From Sitta carolinensis (lineage: Eukaryota > Chordata > Aves > Passeriformes > Sittidae), in the NCBI GenBank assembly GCA_032173965.1, contig CM063284.1, positions 119,324,410-119,388,409 of the forward strand: a DNA stretch of 64,000 bases, in the 5' to 3' direction. Position numbers and translations under genes: made by a program. Every line of letters begins with the position of its first letter. The stretch's first letter is position 1. Below the pieces are notes generated by a model. The model searched no databases. It saw only the letters and a program-made list of their open reading frames with translations, and had not been told where the DNA came from. Below are positions 39,674-51,251 of the stretch, one piece after another.

Positions 39674-41789
39674 GTGAATAGTCCAAAGGTTGTTAGACAA
39701 AGCTTATAAACTGAAGATTTAAGAGCTCAACCTGTTCAATTGATGAAAGAGGGGTTGAGGGGGTATTAATCACTCTGCATGCATATGGAACATATATCCC
39801 AGCCTGTGGGAGCTTTCAACTTTACAATAAAATCATAAGCAAAATACAGGATGCACTCAATCTTGAAGTGAAGAAAAAAATAATTAAATATTGTAACAAT
39901 TAATCACAGATAAGACAAGGTTCATCATTTCTGGGTTCTAGATGGCACCTAATTTATTATGCTCATTATTTTTACTACATGTTTTGTGCAGCAATCACAG
40001 TTATGAAAATGATTAAACAGCTGTACTTTACTTCTAACTTGCTATAGAGAAAAATATGTGTATGCTAGGTGTGACCTTTAGTCAGTTAAAGCAATTTCCT
40101 GGATAGTCTCAAGTCGCAGATGTAAATCAGTTGTATGTAAGCATTGTTGCTGAGCATGGGTACATCAGAGTATTTAGTCTCATTCCTTTTTGTATTGGCC
40201 TGAATAAACACTTTCAATGTTCTTGAATCAGGTCATGTACATCTGCTCAGGAGTTACAGTTTTAACTTGACTTGAAAAGAAGGCTACTGCTTTATATGGA
40301 TAAACTTGCATGTATAAGTTGATGTGTCTGCTCCCTTTTAGACAAAAGGCAGATCTGTGTGTGATTGTAGGGGTTTGCATAAATCTACTTGTAGGATGTA
40401 TTCTGTCAAGCTATACATTTTCAAAATACAGATCTAGGGCATTTTAAAAAATACTGATTCATTTTTGTATCTTCTGCAGTTTATTAATGAAAATGAAAGA
40501 CAAAATGAAAGAAACTTACATGGTATTGAGCAGCTGTAGCTGTACTTGCTTAAATACAGATCTGTAAAAAGGCCTTTTGATGAGGCTACATTCTTTGAAG
40601 TAAAACAGCAGGTGTTCAATACCTCTTAAAGATATCAATATCTCAATACCACACACAGACACTGCGAAAATGTGTGCTAGTATATCTAGACTTTTTTCAC
40701 ACCTTTTTTCTCTTACAAGAAACCACTATGGCATTTAATAATCTTCTGTTGTAATTTTCAATCGGTCTTGGAGTTCTCTAGTAGAAATATAACCCTCCAT
40801 TAAATTCTAAATGTTTTGGAGTAATTTCAACAACGCACTATGGTATTTTCTAGAAACCTGTTTGGATTTAATGTTTAAATTATCTGTAGGATTTAGCTGT
40901 CAGTATCATAATGCAGGCCATAAAATTTGGAAGAAAAGGGAATATAAAGGCTTCTTGGGGCTTAATTCAGAACATTTAGTTAAGGGCAATACATGTGCCT
41001 TTTCCACATAAAACAAACAAAAACCGTGTTATCCCATTAACAGATTAAACCTTTTGTGGAATAAAGATATTAGCCACAGGGAGGTGCAAGCCAAAGGACA
41101 TCTATTCCATCTGTTACTCAGCAGCATTAACTCCTATCTATCAGCTTTCCACAAGAGGAAATTATCTCTACTCGAAGCTGATGTGTTTTCCAACTTGGTG
41201 CACCAGTACTGAATCAAGAGACACCTGATTGAATGGATAACCTCAGGAATGATTTTATTTTTTAATTGAATGAGGTCGAGATCATGTTGAACAAGACTAA
41301 TAATAGTTCCAACTGCACTGTTGGAACAAGGTTGAAAGTAATTGTCTTGTCAGTTATAAAAACAAGCACCTGCTCTGTGAGAACTAAAGAAAAGAGACCA
41401 GCTTGTGAGAGCAGGTATGAACTTGGGTCTGTGGGATGTTAAGCCAGGTTTTGATTTATTTATAAAATAGGAAAAAAAATGTCAAAATATGCCAACTATC
41501 TTTTGGTAAATTGTTTTACTTATGTTTGTACTCATATAAACACACAGTATACTGCACACACAATATACTGTGTAAAGCATCCTGACAGCAGTGTGACTTC
41601 AGGATGCAGCAGAGTGGAGAGGACAGAGGCCTAGGAAAGGAGCTGCAGGAGGGCAGGGAGCTCTGAGGAAAAAAAGGTAATGAAAAGACGGATAAACAGA
41701 CAAGGACAGAGTAGAATTTATGTTGTTGACTAATTATTAGTTGACTAATCATGTTTTCATGCCTTTTTAAAAGAACAATAACAGCATTT

Positions 41790-44046
41790 TGAGCCCACCA
41801 GGGGAGGGGCTATGTTAGACCTGTTGCTTGCAAACAGAGATGGGCTGGTGGGAGATGTGGTGGTTGGAGGCCACTTGGGGCACAGCGATCAGGAAATTGT
41901 AGAGTTCTCGATATTTGGTCAAACAAGGAGAAGCAACTTACATTGGACTTCTGGAGGGAAGACTTTGGTCTATTTAGGAGACTTATTCAGAGAGTTCCTT
42001 TAGAACCAGCCCTTAAAAGCAAAGAAGTCCAGGAAAGGTGGGTGTGCTTCAAAACAGAGATCTTGAGGGCACAGGAACAGACTGTCCCTGTGTGCTGAAA
42101 GATGAGTTGATGTGGCAAACATCCAGCCTGGATGGGCAACAAGATTTTGAAGGAATTTAGGAATAAAAAGAGGATGTATCATCTTTGGAAGGAGGGTCAG
42201 GTCTCTCAGGAGGTATTTAAGAGGATTGCTAGGGCATGTAGGAAAAAAATTAGAGAAGCCAAAGCTCAGTTCAAACTTAATTTGGCAACTTTTGTAGAGG
42301 ATAATAAAAAATGTTTTTACAAATATATTAACAGTAAAAGGAAGGGTATGACCAACCTTTGTTCTCTACTGGATGTGTGAGGGAACTTAGTAACTGCAGA
42401 TGAGGAGAAAGTGGAAGTGCTTAATGCCTTCTTTGCATTAGTGGGAAGATGGCTTGTCCTCAGGAGAGCTGTCATCCTGGGTTGGTAGATGGTGTCAGGG
42501 AGCAGAACAGTCCCCCCGTTATCCAGGAGGAGGCAGTCAGAGAACTGATGAGATGATTGGATATTCATAAATCTATGGGACCAGATGGGATCCATCCCAG
42601 GGTGATGAGGGAGCTGGCAGCTGAGCTTGAAAAGCCATTCTCCATCATTTACCGACAGCCCTGGCTCACTGGTGAGGTTCCAAATGACTGGAATCCGGCC
42701 AACGTGACACCCATTTATGAAAAAGGGTGGAAAGGAGGATCCTGTTAATTATAGGCCAGTTACCCTGACCTCAGTACCTGGTAAGGTAATGGAAGTTTAT
42801 ACTGAGTGTCACACACAGCATGTACAGGATGGCCAGGGTATCAGAGCCAGCCAGCATGGGTTCAGGAGGGGCAGGTCGTGTTTGACCAACCTGGCCTCCT
42901 TTTACAACCAGGTGGCTCCCCTGGTGGATGCAGTAAAGACTGTGGATGTTGTCTGCCTGGACTTCAGCAAGGCCTTTGACACCGTCTCCCACAGCATCCT
43001 CTTGGAAAACCTGGCAGCCCATGGCTTGGACAGGAGCATTCTCTCCTGGGTTAAGGACTGCCTGGATGGCCAGGCCCAGGGAGTGGTGGTCAACGGTGCT
43101 GTATCCAGCTGGGGCCAGTCCTGTTCAGTATTTTTATTGACAATATGGATGAGGGTATTGGGTCTTTCATTAGTAAATTTGCAGATGACACTAAGCTGCG
43201 AGCATGTGTCGATCTGTTGGAAGGTAGGAGGGCTCTGCAGAGGGACTTGGAACAGTTGGATGGATGAGCAGAGTCCAACAGGATGAGGTTTAACAAGTCC
43301 CAAGTGCCAGGTCCTGCATTCTGGCAGCAATCATCCCCTGTTACAGACTGGGGTCAGTGTGGCTGGACAGTGCCCAGGCAGAAAGGGCCCTGGGGGTGCT
43401 GGTCCACAGCCGGCTGAACACGAGCCAGCAGTGTGCCCTGGTGGCCAAAGAGGCCAATGGCCCCTGGCCTGGGTCAGGAACAGTGTGGCCAGCAGGAGCA
43501 GGGAGGTCACTGTTCATCTGTACTGGGCACTGGTGAGGGCACACCTTGAGTGCTGTGTCCAGTTCTGGGCCCTCAGTTCAGGAAGGACGTGGAGACGCTC
43601 GAGTGTGTCCAGAGGAGGCAACGAGCCTGGGGAGGGGCTGGGAACACAAGCCCTGTGAGGAACGGCTGAGGGAGCTGGGGTTGTTTAGCCTGGAGAAAAG
43701 GAGACTCAGGGGACACCTTATCACTGTCTACAACTTCCTGAAAGGTGGCTGTAGTCAGGTGGGGGTTGGTCTCTGTCTCCAGAGAACAACTGACAGAATG
43801 AGAGGACACAGTCTTAAGCTGTGCCAAGGCAAATATAGGTTGGATATTAGGAAAAAGTTTTTTACAGAAAGAGTGATAAAGTACTGGTATTGGCTTCCCA
43901 GGGAGGTGGTGGAGTCACCATCCCTGGATGTGTTTAAAAATAGGCTGAATGTGACACTCAGTGCCATGGTTTAGTTGAAGTGTTAGGGCATGGGTTGGAA
44001 TCAATGATCTTGAAGGTCTCTTCCAACATAGTGATTCTGTGAATAA
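41790..44046 (+). mobile_element. CR1 LINE, 5'-truncated, 2.25 kb
   Basis: The 3' end carries GAAGGTCTCTTCCAACATAG then GTGATTCTGTGA, the CR1 terminus. Inside, an ORF2-like protein can be followed across several frames: the end of the endonuclease domain (LLLANRDGLVGDVVVGGHLG), a basic linker (WKEGQVSQEVFKRIARACRK), the reverse transcriptase (KSMGPDGIHP, NYRPVTLTSVPGKVME, QHGFRRGRSCLTNL, LDFSKAFDTVSHSILLE, FADDTKL) and the C-terminal domain ([28 protein letters not shown]). ORF1 and most of the endonuclease are missing. Stops and frameshifts make it inactive. Confidence 0.96.
41812..43974 (+). pseudogene. Broken CR1 endonuclease/reverse transcriptase ORF
   Basis: Remnant reverse-transcriptase reading frame of the CR1 copy. 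It would have copied LINE RNA into DNA at the target site. The longest intact piece is 42717-43286. Around 43108-43112 the frame changes, and the conserved PQGS-containing segment expected between SSW and GPVLF is absent, indicating a deletion of about 35-40 bp. The catalytic FADD motif (43178-43189) survives in the new frame. Further frame changes follow at about 43260-43550; the last frame runs to a stop at 43972-43974. Confidence 0.9.
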
Positions 44047-44804
44047 TTCTCATAGGAATTGTACTGATTTAGAGCTTCTAGAAAAAGAATCTGTTTTCTC
44101 TATGTGACTGGTTCTTTCTATCCTTAAATTAATGTGTAGCTTGAAAATAAACCTGTAATTTTTAAACTCGACAATGAGAATATTAGTTCATATAGAAGAG
44201 TCCAGATTGATGGTGTCTCAGAACTGCCATCATCTTTGACCAGTGCTCTCTGGCACTACCAGTGTGCAGAGGGTAGCAGTCTAGAGTCATGTAGCACAGC
44301 TCTCCCTTATGCCCATGTGAGACAGGGTCAAGAATAGAATTGGAGAACTATAAATTAGCAGCGTATTGAAATAGAAATGGTATAATCATGCTCAGAGGTG
44401 ACAAAGAGATGTCACATAGCAAGTTGCTAGTAATTCTTGGGGGCTTTTCCTCAAAAGAAATAAAAATTTAGTGGTTTTAAGTAAGGTCTAATTTGTGCCC
44501 CAACTAAACAATAAATTACATGATTATATAAAGCTAGGCTCCTTTTTAAATCAATGTATTTGATTTATTATGTGAGCAACGTACTAAAATTAGTTTGTCT
44601 AGTGAGTGATGCAAGTGAAGATAGGCTGATTTTGTTCTCAGAGGTAGTCACAGCACTGATGTCCAGGATCAGCATGTGATTAATTTAGATAGTTTTTGTA
44701 AAGATATGTATATTCTGGCTTTCAGTGCTATTAATCATGTGCCAGTCTCAGCAGTCTGTCATGGTGAGGTTTCTTTATTATGATAAAATTTTAGAAAATT
44801 GCAC

Positions 44805-45104
44805 TGAGAAAAGGCCACTGGAGGTGCTGAAGGCCTGGACTCAACATCTCTAACTGTAACCAACATCTATCCCTATGTCATTTCTGATAGATATTTGTTG
44901 TACCTGTTCTTAAACCTTCAGTAGTGGGGACTCCTGCACAGTGCTTCCCATGTGGTCTGTTCCAGAGTTTTCTTAACTGTTTCATTAGGATGCTTTACTT
45001 CATGCCTAATTTAAGTGGCTTTTTCTTCTATTTTTTCCCTTTCTGTCCAGCATACCACAAACTTAGCGACCAGGTTTTCTTCCCTATTTAGCAGTAGACT
45101 TTTA
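44805..45104 (-). mobile_element. Old CR1/L3-like LINE fragment
   Basis: The plus strand reads GATAGATATTTGTTGTACCT, GTTCTTAAACCTTCAGTAGT, GGGGACTCCTGCACA and GGTCTGTTCCAGAGTTTTCT. This is the arrangement seen in the reverse complement of old amniote CR1/L3 copies. Strongly diverged; the subfamily cannot be called by eye. Confidence 0.6.
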
Positions 45105-45420
45105 GAATTTTGATTGTTTCCAGAAATGGGGCATCTAGCATACTCTGGCCAACCTCTTCCTTTGTTACCACCCTCATGATAAAATACTTCTTCCTTCTAT
45201 CTGTTTTGATCTACCTTTGTTTAGTTAAAAACCATTACCCCTTTTCCTACTGCTACAGCTCCTGCTAAAAAGTCTGTCCCAGATTTGATTTTCATTTCCC
45301 TGATAAGTCATCGCTTGTGTAGATAGAAGAAAACAGTTCATCTGATCTGTCATTTTTCAGTTGTGTTTTCTTAACTAATCATTCTTCCTAATCTCCATGG
45401 AACTCTTTTCAATTCTTTTA
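45105..45420 (-). mobile_element. Diverged CR1 LINE 3' fragment
   Basis: The plus strand keeps CCAGAAATGGGGCATCTAGC, then TTACCACCCTCATGATAAAA, TACTTCTTCCTTCTATCTG and ACCATTACCCCTTTTCCTAC with GCTCCTGCTAAAAAGTCTG. These match in order the reverse complement of a CR1 3' region. The same region is present in forward orientation at 45765-46325. Confidence 0.75.
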
Positions 45421-45764
45421 TTAAAGATGAGAAGTAACTAAAGAATTATAAATAATCTTGTGGGACTTTGTGATTGAGCAATAAAATAGTAGATGAAAAT
45501 CAGTGTAGATTACTCCTAAGTGAAGGACACTGGGGAAAAAACAAACCCTAAGTTCACATTCAAAACAATTGAGTGTGAGCTTGCCATTCCATTTCATGTT
45601 CTAGACCTCAGGACATAGGAGAAAACATCATCTCAATTTGCAGCAGTTATCAGTAAAGCACAAGTTACAATAGTTTAGGCAGGGATAGATGACAAAGTAA
45701 AAATCATGCTGTCATGACCCTGCATTTCGAACTATCTGATGTTCTTATTCTTTCCATAAGGATA

Positions 45765-46325
45765 TAGTATAATGGAAGAGATTCAGAGAAGGTCAGAAAA
45801 AAACTTACCGATGGTTGGGAAAGGTTTATAGACAGAACAGACAGAAAGACAAAATGTAGGACTGTTCAGCTTCATGAAGGGGGATAAGAGACTTCTAAAG
45901 AATGTGTCACAGGTAGGGACTGACCATTATCCTCACCAATGCAGAACTAAAGGCATCAAATGAAAGTGTCAGATTTAAACTAAATTGCAAGAGTGGAAAG
46001 CTGGAGAGGGACTTTTGCAAGGGCATGTAGTGGTAGGGCAATAAGTAATGGCTTCAAAGTGAGAGTGAGCTTAGATTGATTCTTTACTTTAGAATAAATT
46101 TTAGACATTAGGTTTAGAAAAAAGTCTTTACTGTGAGGGTGGTGAGGTATTGGAACATATTGCCCAGAGAAGCTGTAGATGCCCCATCCCTGGAAATATG
46201 TGGGGACAGGATGAATGGGGCTTTGAACATTCTGGTCTAGAGCAAGGCGTACTTGCCCATGGTAGGAGGTTGAAACTAGATGATCTTTAAAATTTTAGCA
46301 ATCCAAACCATTCTCTCATTCTTGA
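45765..46325 (+). mobile_element. CR1 LINE 3' fragment
   Basis: Contains GGACTTTTGCAAGGGCATGT AGTGGTAGG, TCTTTACTGTGAGGGTGGTG AGG, GCCCAGAGAAGCTGTAGATG CCCCATCCCTGG, and the terminal GTTGAAACTAGATGATCTTT then CCAAACCATTCTCTCATTC. This is the classic bird CR1 3' end in order. The part left of about 45985 is more diverged. The LINE ORF C-terminus is no longer open. Confidence 0.9.
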
Positions 46326-47440
46326 GGTAGCAAGCTAAGATTGTACCAAAGATGTGGATTTTCACAAGCTTAGTTATGTGTATTTAATACTGAGTACAAG
46401 ATGAGATGGGAAAGAAGAGAAGAGAATCACTAAAATTGATTACGTACATACTTGTTGATGAAGAGAGAAGTATCGAGTGACTAATGACTGAATTCTGGAG
46501 GAGTTTCTGGGGAAAGGCATATGTTATTGGTCTGTAGTTATGTACCTTTGCAATTGTTGGAGATAGTCTTACTGAGATAGGTGCAGCTATAGTAAAACAA
46601 TTTTATATTCTGCCTTAACTTTTATATATACTCTCATTATTTTTTCTATCTTTATCACCATTTTTTTGCCTTAAAGAAATGTAAGAATACCTTATATCTT
46701 TGTGGCACATGTTGATTTACATACAATCTGAGAGTCTATCTGTGTGTAAACAGCCAGCATTTTTCATATACTGTTTCAACCCACGATAGTGAATTAATAC
46801 CTTGTCAATTGCCTTTGTACCTGATTTCAGTCAAATGAAAGGTCTAGTCTTACTCTATGTCTGGAACCAATTATTATTGCTATTTTACATCATGTGCATC
46901 TGGCACTGCAGCTCTTTTAGAAATATAAATTATCTTTGATGCTTCACATCAATCTAAGACTACACAGTAAGAATTCTGTGTTTATACATTTTTTTTCTCT
47001 GTTATTTTGTCCTGAATTTACATAGTACAGGAGAAATAAATGGAGAGTCAGTATATTTGTTATTGGCAGAACTAGCTTCTATCTCCTTTAAAATGATAGG
47101 AAACATAGTAAGCCTAACAGATATTTCTTTATTATGACTACTTTACATCAATAAAACTGCACTTTAAGACCTAGACCTCATAATTCAAAAAGAAATTTTA
47201 TTACATTCTTTGATATGTGTAAGCTGGCATGTTTGTAGAAGAGGATGTTTTTCACACAATAGTTCATGATATATGAATATTGTGCATGTTCTATCCATTT
47301 TCTCCTTACTAGATGAGTCAGTGAGACAGAAGTACTTTCATTATTGTTTTTGAAAGGATCAATTGAGGTATAGAGACCAGCTTTTCTTTTGTCCCTGCTT
47401 TAAGCAGGGATGTTAGACTAAATAATCTCAGGAAGTTCCT

Positions 47441-47468
47441 GTTTGTTTGTTTGTTTGTTTGTTTGTTT
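47441..47468. repeat. (GTTT)7 microsatellite
   Basis: Seven perfect GTTT units in the intron upstream of exon i. Confidence 0.97.
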
Positions 47469-47975
47469 AGATTCTCTGATTATAAAGGAAGATCAGGACC
47501 TCCATTTTTCTAATCCTTATTTAGTGCCTGAGTTTAGGCCTTTTTTTGTTAGTTTTTTTAGTATTTTCATAGAAAATAATTCAGAATACTTGTTTGTTCA
47601 AAAGGTCATGGAAATAAGTGACATGTCAGAAAAGAACTTTATCTATGGCTTCTACACAGAATAGTGACAAAAATCAAACAAATTGAAACGAGATGTGTTT
47701 GGATTGTTTTAAACTTTAAATGTTTGGGGTTTTTTTTTTTGATTCTATTTTCAATTGGCAAGATCAGTTTGTGTGCATTTATTTGGTGACAAGAGGAAAG
47801 ATTTTGTTTCTTTATTGTTTTAACTTGTTCCTCACCTTAGAAGATAATAGTTCTTTTGAGAGATGAAACATATGTGTTAATTAATTATGAACAATAGTTA
47901 TGTTCATCTACAAAGCTCAGAAAATTTGCAAATTTTTTGTGGGATAAATGAAGTAAAATTGTTATTTTTCCACAG

Positions 47976-48043
47976 GGTGCGAGAGTACAAAACACAGCCA
48001 AGAATTTAGGAGTGAGGGATCGAACACCACAATCTGTGCCAAG
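47976..48043 (+). CDS. INPP4-like gene, exon i
   Basis: Encodes residues 328-349 ([20 protein letters not shown] then VP) and two bases of Arg350, between acceptor CCACAG and donor [21 protein letters not shown] matches the EGCRRENTMKNVGSRKY block at the same distance from the P-loop in INPP4A. After VRD the sequence departs from the family. Phase 0 in, phase 2 out. Confidence 0.94.
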
Positions 48044-51000
48044 GTAACTGGTTTTGTGTCCTAGACCATGATTTTGTCTACTTTGTGCCAAATTCAGCCC
48101 TGGATGCTGGAAACCTAACAGTAAACATTGCCTATATTATGCTCTAGCTGGTAAGATTTGGCTCTTAATGTGCATAAAATCAGTTGCACTCTTAGCCATA
48201 CAATTTTACTTCAAGTGATTAGTTGCAGAAGTCCAGGCTATGTAGCACTTCAAAACATGCCTATTTTTGAAAAATGAAACCTAGCTCATGTTAATTATGA
48301 AAATACTGGAGTAAGTGCTTTATCACTCGTAATATTGAGTGGGTTTGGGTAAATACTCTTAACTAGATTCATAACCCCATTTTAATGAAATACCGTACTG
48401 CAGTATCTCAGCAAAATCATGTTTTAGTTGTATTTGGGATGATGTTATCTTTCTTTGTCTCTTTCTCATACATGCATTGCAATGAAAAATGGGCTGTTCT
48501 GTATTTATCCAGGTTTTTAATGTTGTGATGAATTGCAGGTACCTGAAATGTTTCTTTAAAAACACAATACTTAAAAATAACCAAACAACCATGTTCTTAA
48601 TGTGATCTTAAAATTATTTTAGTAATCCAGAACTAATTTAAACTGGGTTTTACCAATTTAAACATAATGTTTTGCTGACTAATGAGAACACATCGAATGA
48701 GCTAGACAGATATGTGAAATACATAACAGATCCACTGTGGTGTTTAAATTTCAGTAAGGAAGCAGGGAATTAGTAAAACTTGATAGAGATGACCGTGTGA
48801 ATATGATTAGCTTAGAGGCAGTCCAGGACCAAAGATACCTGATCAGCTGTCTTGACTTGTGGGAATCCATGGCAATAAAGTAGCATTTTCTTACATTAAG
48901 AGCAATTAAAGCATTACTGGGAGAAGACTTTTCATACTTTGAACAGTATAATTTGGGCCTTAAATGAACTCCCTCATGACACAGTTCTGGAGACAGACAA
49001 AGAATTCTTGCAACCCAAACTTTTCCCATCCCAACGAGACAGAACGTTTATCTAGATTCAGAGCTTTTGTGTTAAAGGAAAAATCTAAGTTCTCAAAAAC
49101 TGAAACTTAGCAATAAGATTTTTTAGCATTGCATTTTTGGAAAAAAGACTGCCTCTTTCCAGCTGAAACTCCCACAGTGTAGCACTGAAATGCCGAAGAA
49201 GAACAATGGGAACGTAGAATAGGCAGATGTCCCTGGCACACTTGCCCGTGAGCAGCAATGGCAATGTCACAGGAATACCCTGGACCTCCGTGGTTGGGCC
49301 ATTAGATGCACAAGTCAGAATTGTCATCAGCAGGTTGCTTTTGATGTATAGTTAAACAATACTATGGCTTCTCAGTTCTCCGCTTTGAAAAAACAATTTT
49401 ATATTTGGTTTCATTTAACATCATTTGACAGGGTTCTCTTGTCTGCAGCTGCCACTGTTTCTGTTTTATCAGCTGATGTTTGTACCATCTCAAATAGTTG
49501 TTCCATGTATGTTGACCCAAAACAGGCTATTTCTGCTCTATACCTTCAGCAACTTTAGATCCTTAGAGCTTTATGCAGCATTATTGTTAGTTTGCTTCAC
49601 AATTCCTTTGTATCACTTGCTCTGAAGACAGTCTTGGTCATTACTGCTATAACCTGAAGAACACACAGACCTTCGTACTTGGGGCTGAGGTTTTTTGCAC
49701 TTTGCTTCATAAATTAAATACTGCTAAAACATCATCAAGTATTAACCCCACTGCAATTACTCTGGGTGAGATTCTGACTGTAATTTTATCTGTCTTCTGC
49801 CAGCTTTGAATATTACTGCTTTATTATGCCAGCAGAATCAAATAATTCAACCCCTGTGCATTCTTCTCTGCTTCCTTGTCTGTATAAAGATCAGATCTTA
49901 TCCTGTCATCAGTACAAAAATATGAGATATATGTGTATTGCCTTATATATAGCTCCTAACAGATGTTCTGGTGTCTACACAATGTGACCTTAAATGATTG
50001 TGTTTCTGAATCTGCCATATGACTATGTGGAAGAGCCCAATGATCTTCAGGACACATTATGGTGGAGATTTCTCTCTGATCACTTTCTTCAGTGATACAT
50101 TTTCCCAGAGGAATATATGTAATCTCCAAATGAGATCATGTCTATGGCTGGTTCTCATTGCTGTGGTTTCAGAGGAGATACTGTATGCTGGACAGGAGTA
50201 CAGAACAAGGGGTGTGAGGTCAGAATGATTGCCTTTTATTTTCAGTATTTCGATTATTAGGATAAAGTTTCAATCACCTGTTAAGAACTAAGTCCTGGCA
50301 AAAGGGGTTAATAGAAGTCAAATAACCTTTATAGATGAAGTGGCTATTTCAATCCATACTGAGGTAGTCATTTGAACCAAATCTTATTGTTGTTGACTTC
50401 ATCCTTGAAGAAACAGAGGGAGAGTGAGTTTAAAATCTGCATGCTAGTGTCACATGTCTGACACCTGTCCTAGGTGCTTCAAACAGCATCAGTTCTTCAG
50501 AGAAATATTTTTAGAGTGAGGTTTGACTGAGCCAAGACAAAAGAGAATTGGAGGGAATTACATTCACCAAGCAGCTTTTCAAATTGAGAAATCCAGGGCA
50601 GCAACTGACAGTAGGATTAAAGAAGGCATCTTCAGTACAGAAATGTTGTCCCTGAAAATAAGCCTTCTGATTTGTTTTAGTATAGTGGAGTCAGTTCTCA
50701 TGAATTGTAAGATAAACAAGAATCATGTTTGCATTCCTTTGTAAAAGATATCACCTGATGGACTTCTCAAGTGACCAGTGAAGATGGAGAGGTGGTAACT
50801 TCTCTGTCCAATCTCTGATCACTGTCCAGAAACTGAGAGATACGAGGTCAACAATAAACTAGAGGGTTCTTTTCTTCTTCTCTGCCTGAACACCTGTTGT
50901 GTGTGTTGCTGTTTCTATCTGCATCACAGTAAGACAGAAATGTGAAAATTTTCAATATTGAAATGTGTTTATAAGACTGTATATAGATATGTGTTTTAAT

Positions 51001-51205
51001 TATTCCACTTTCAATGTAAACAATAATACTTACAAAGAATATTTTATTAGCTTTACATTGTACATTGATGGTATTAAACTGAATTCAATACCTTTTGTCT
51101 TGCAGTGCAGAGAGATGTAGATTTAGTTTGTGATTCTTAATTTACTCATCTTAATAATGACTAAGTTCTCAGAATATTAATTCCTTTTTTGTTTGTCATT
51201 GTCAG
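48044..51205 (+). other. Intron, 3.2 kb, nothing recognised
   Basis: Donor GTAACT, acceptor GTCATTGTCAG. AT-rich, no repeat family seen. Confidence 0.7.
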
Positions 51206-51251
51206 ATTATACAAGCTGTGCCAGCCACCACCACCTGTTGGAGAAGAATGA
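51206..51251 (+). CDS. INPP4-like gene, last coding exon with stop
   Basis: The first base completes Arg350; residues 351-364 read LYKLCQPPPPVGEE and end with TGA at 51249-51251. INPP4A and INPP4B continue here with [20 protein letters not shown]; this protein has only L-K-C-PPPP in a weakly similar position and a shorter acidic end. The exon continues into the 3' UTR. Confidence 0.93.

Noticed and set aside
42771..43330. Minus-strand frames of up to 142 codons
   Set aside because: Antisense shadows of the CR1 reverse-transcriptase remnant.
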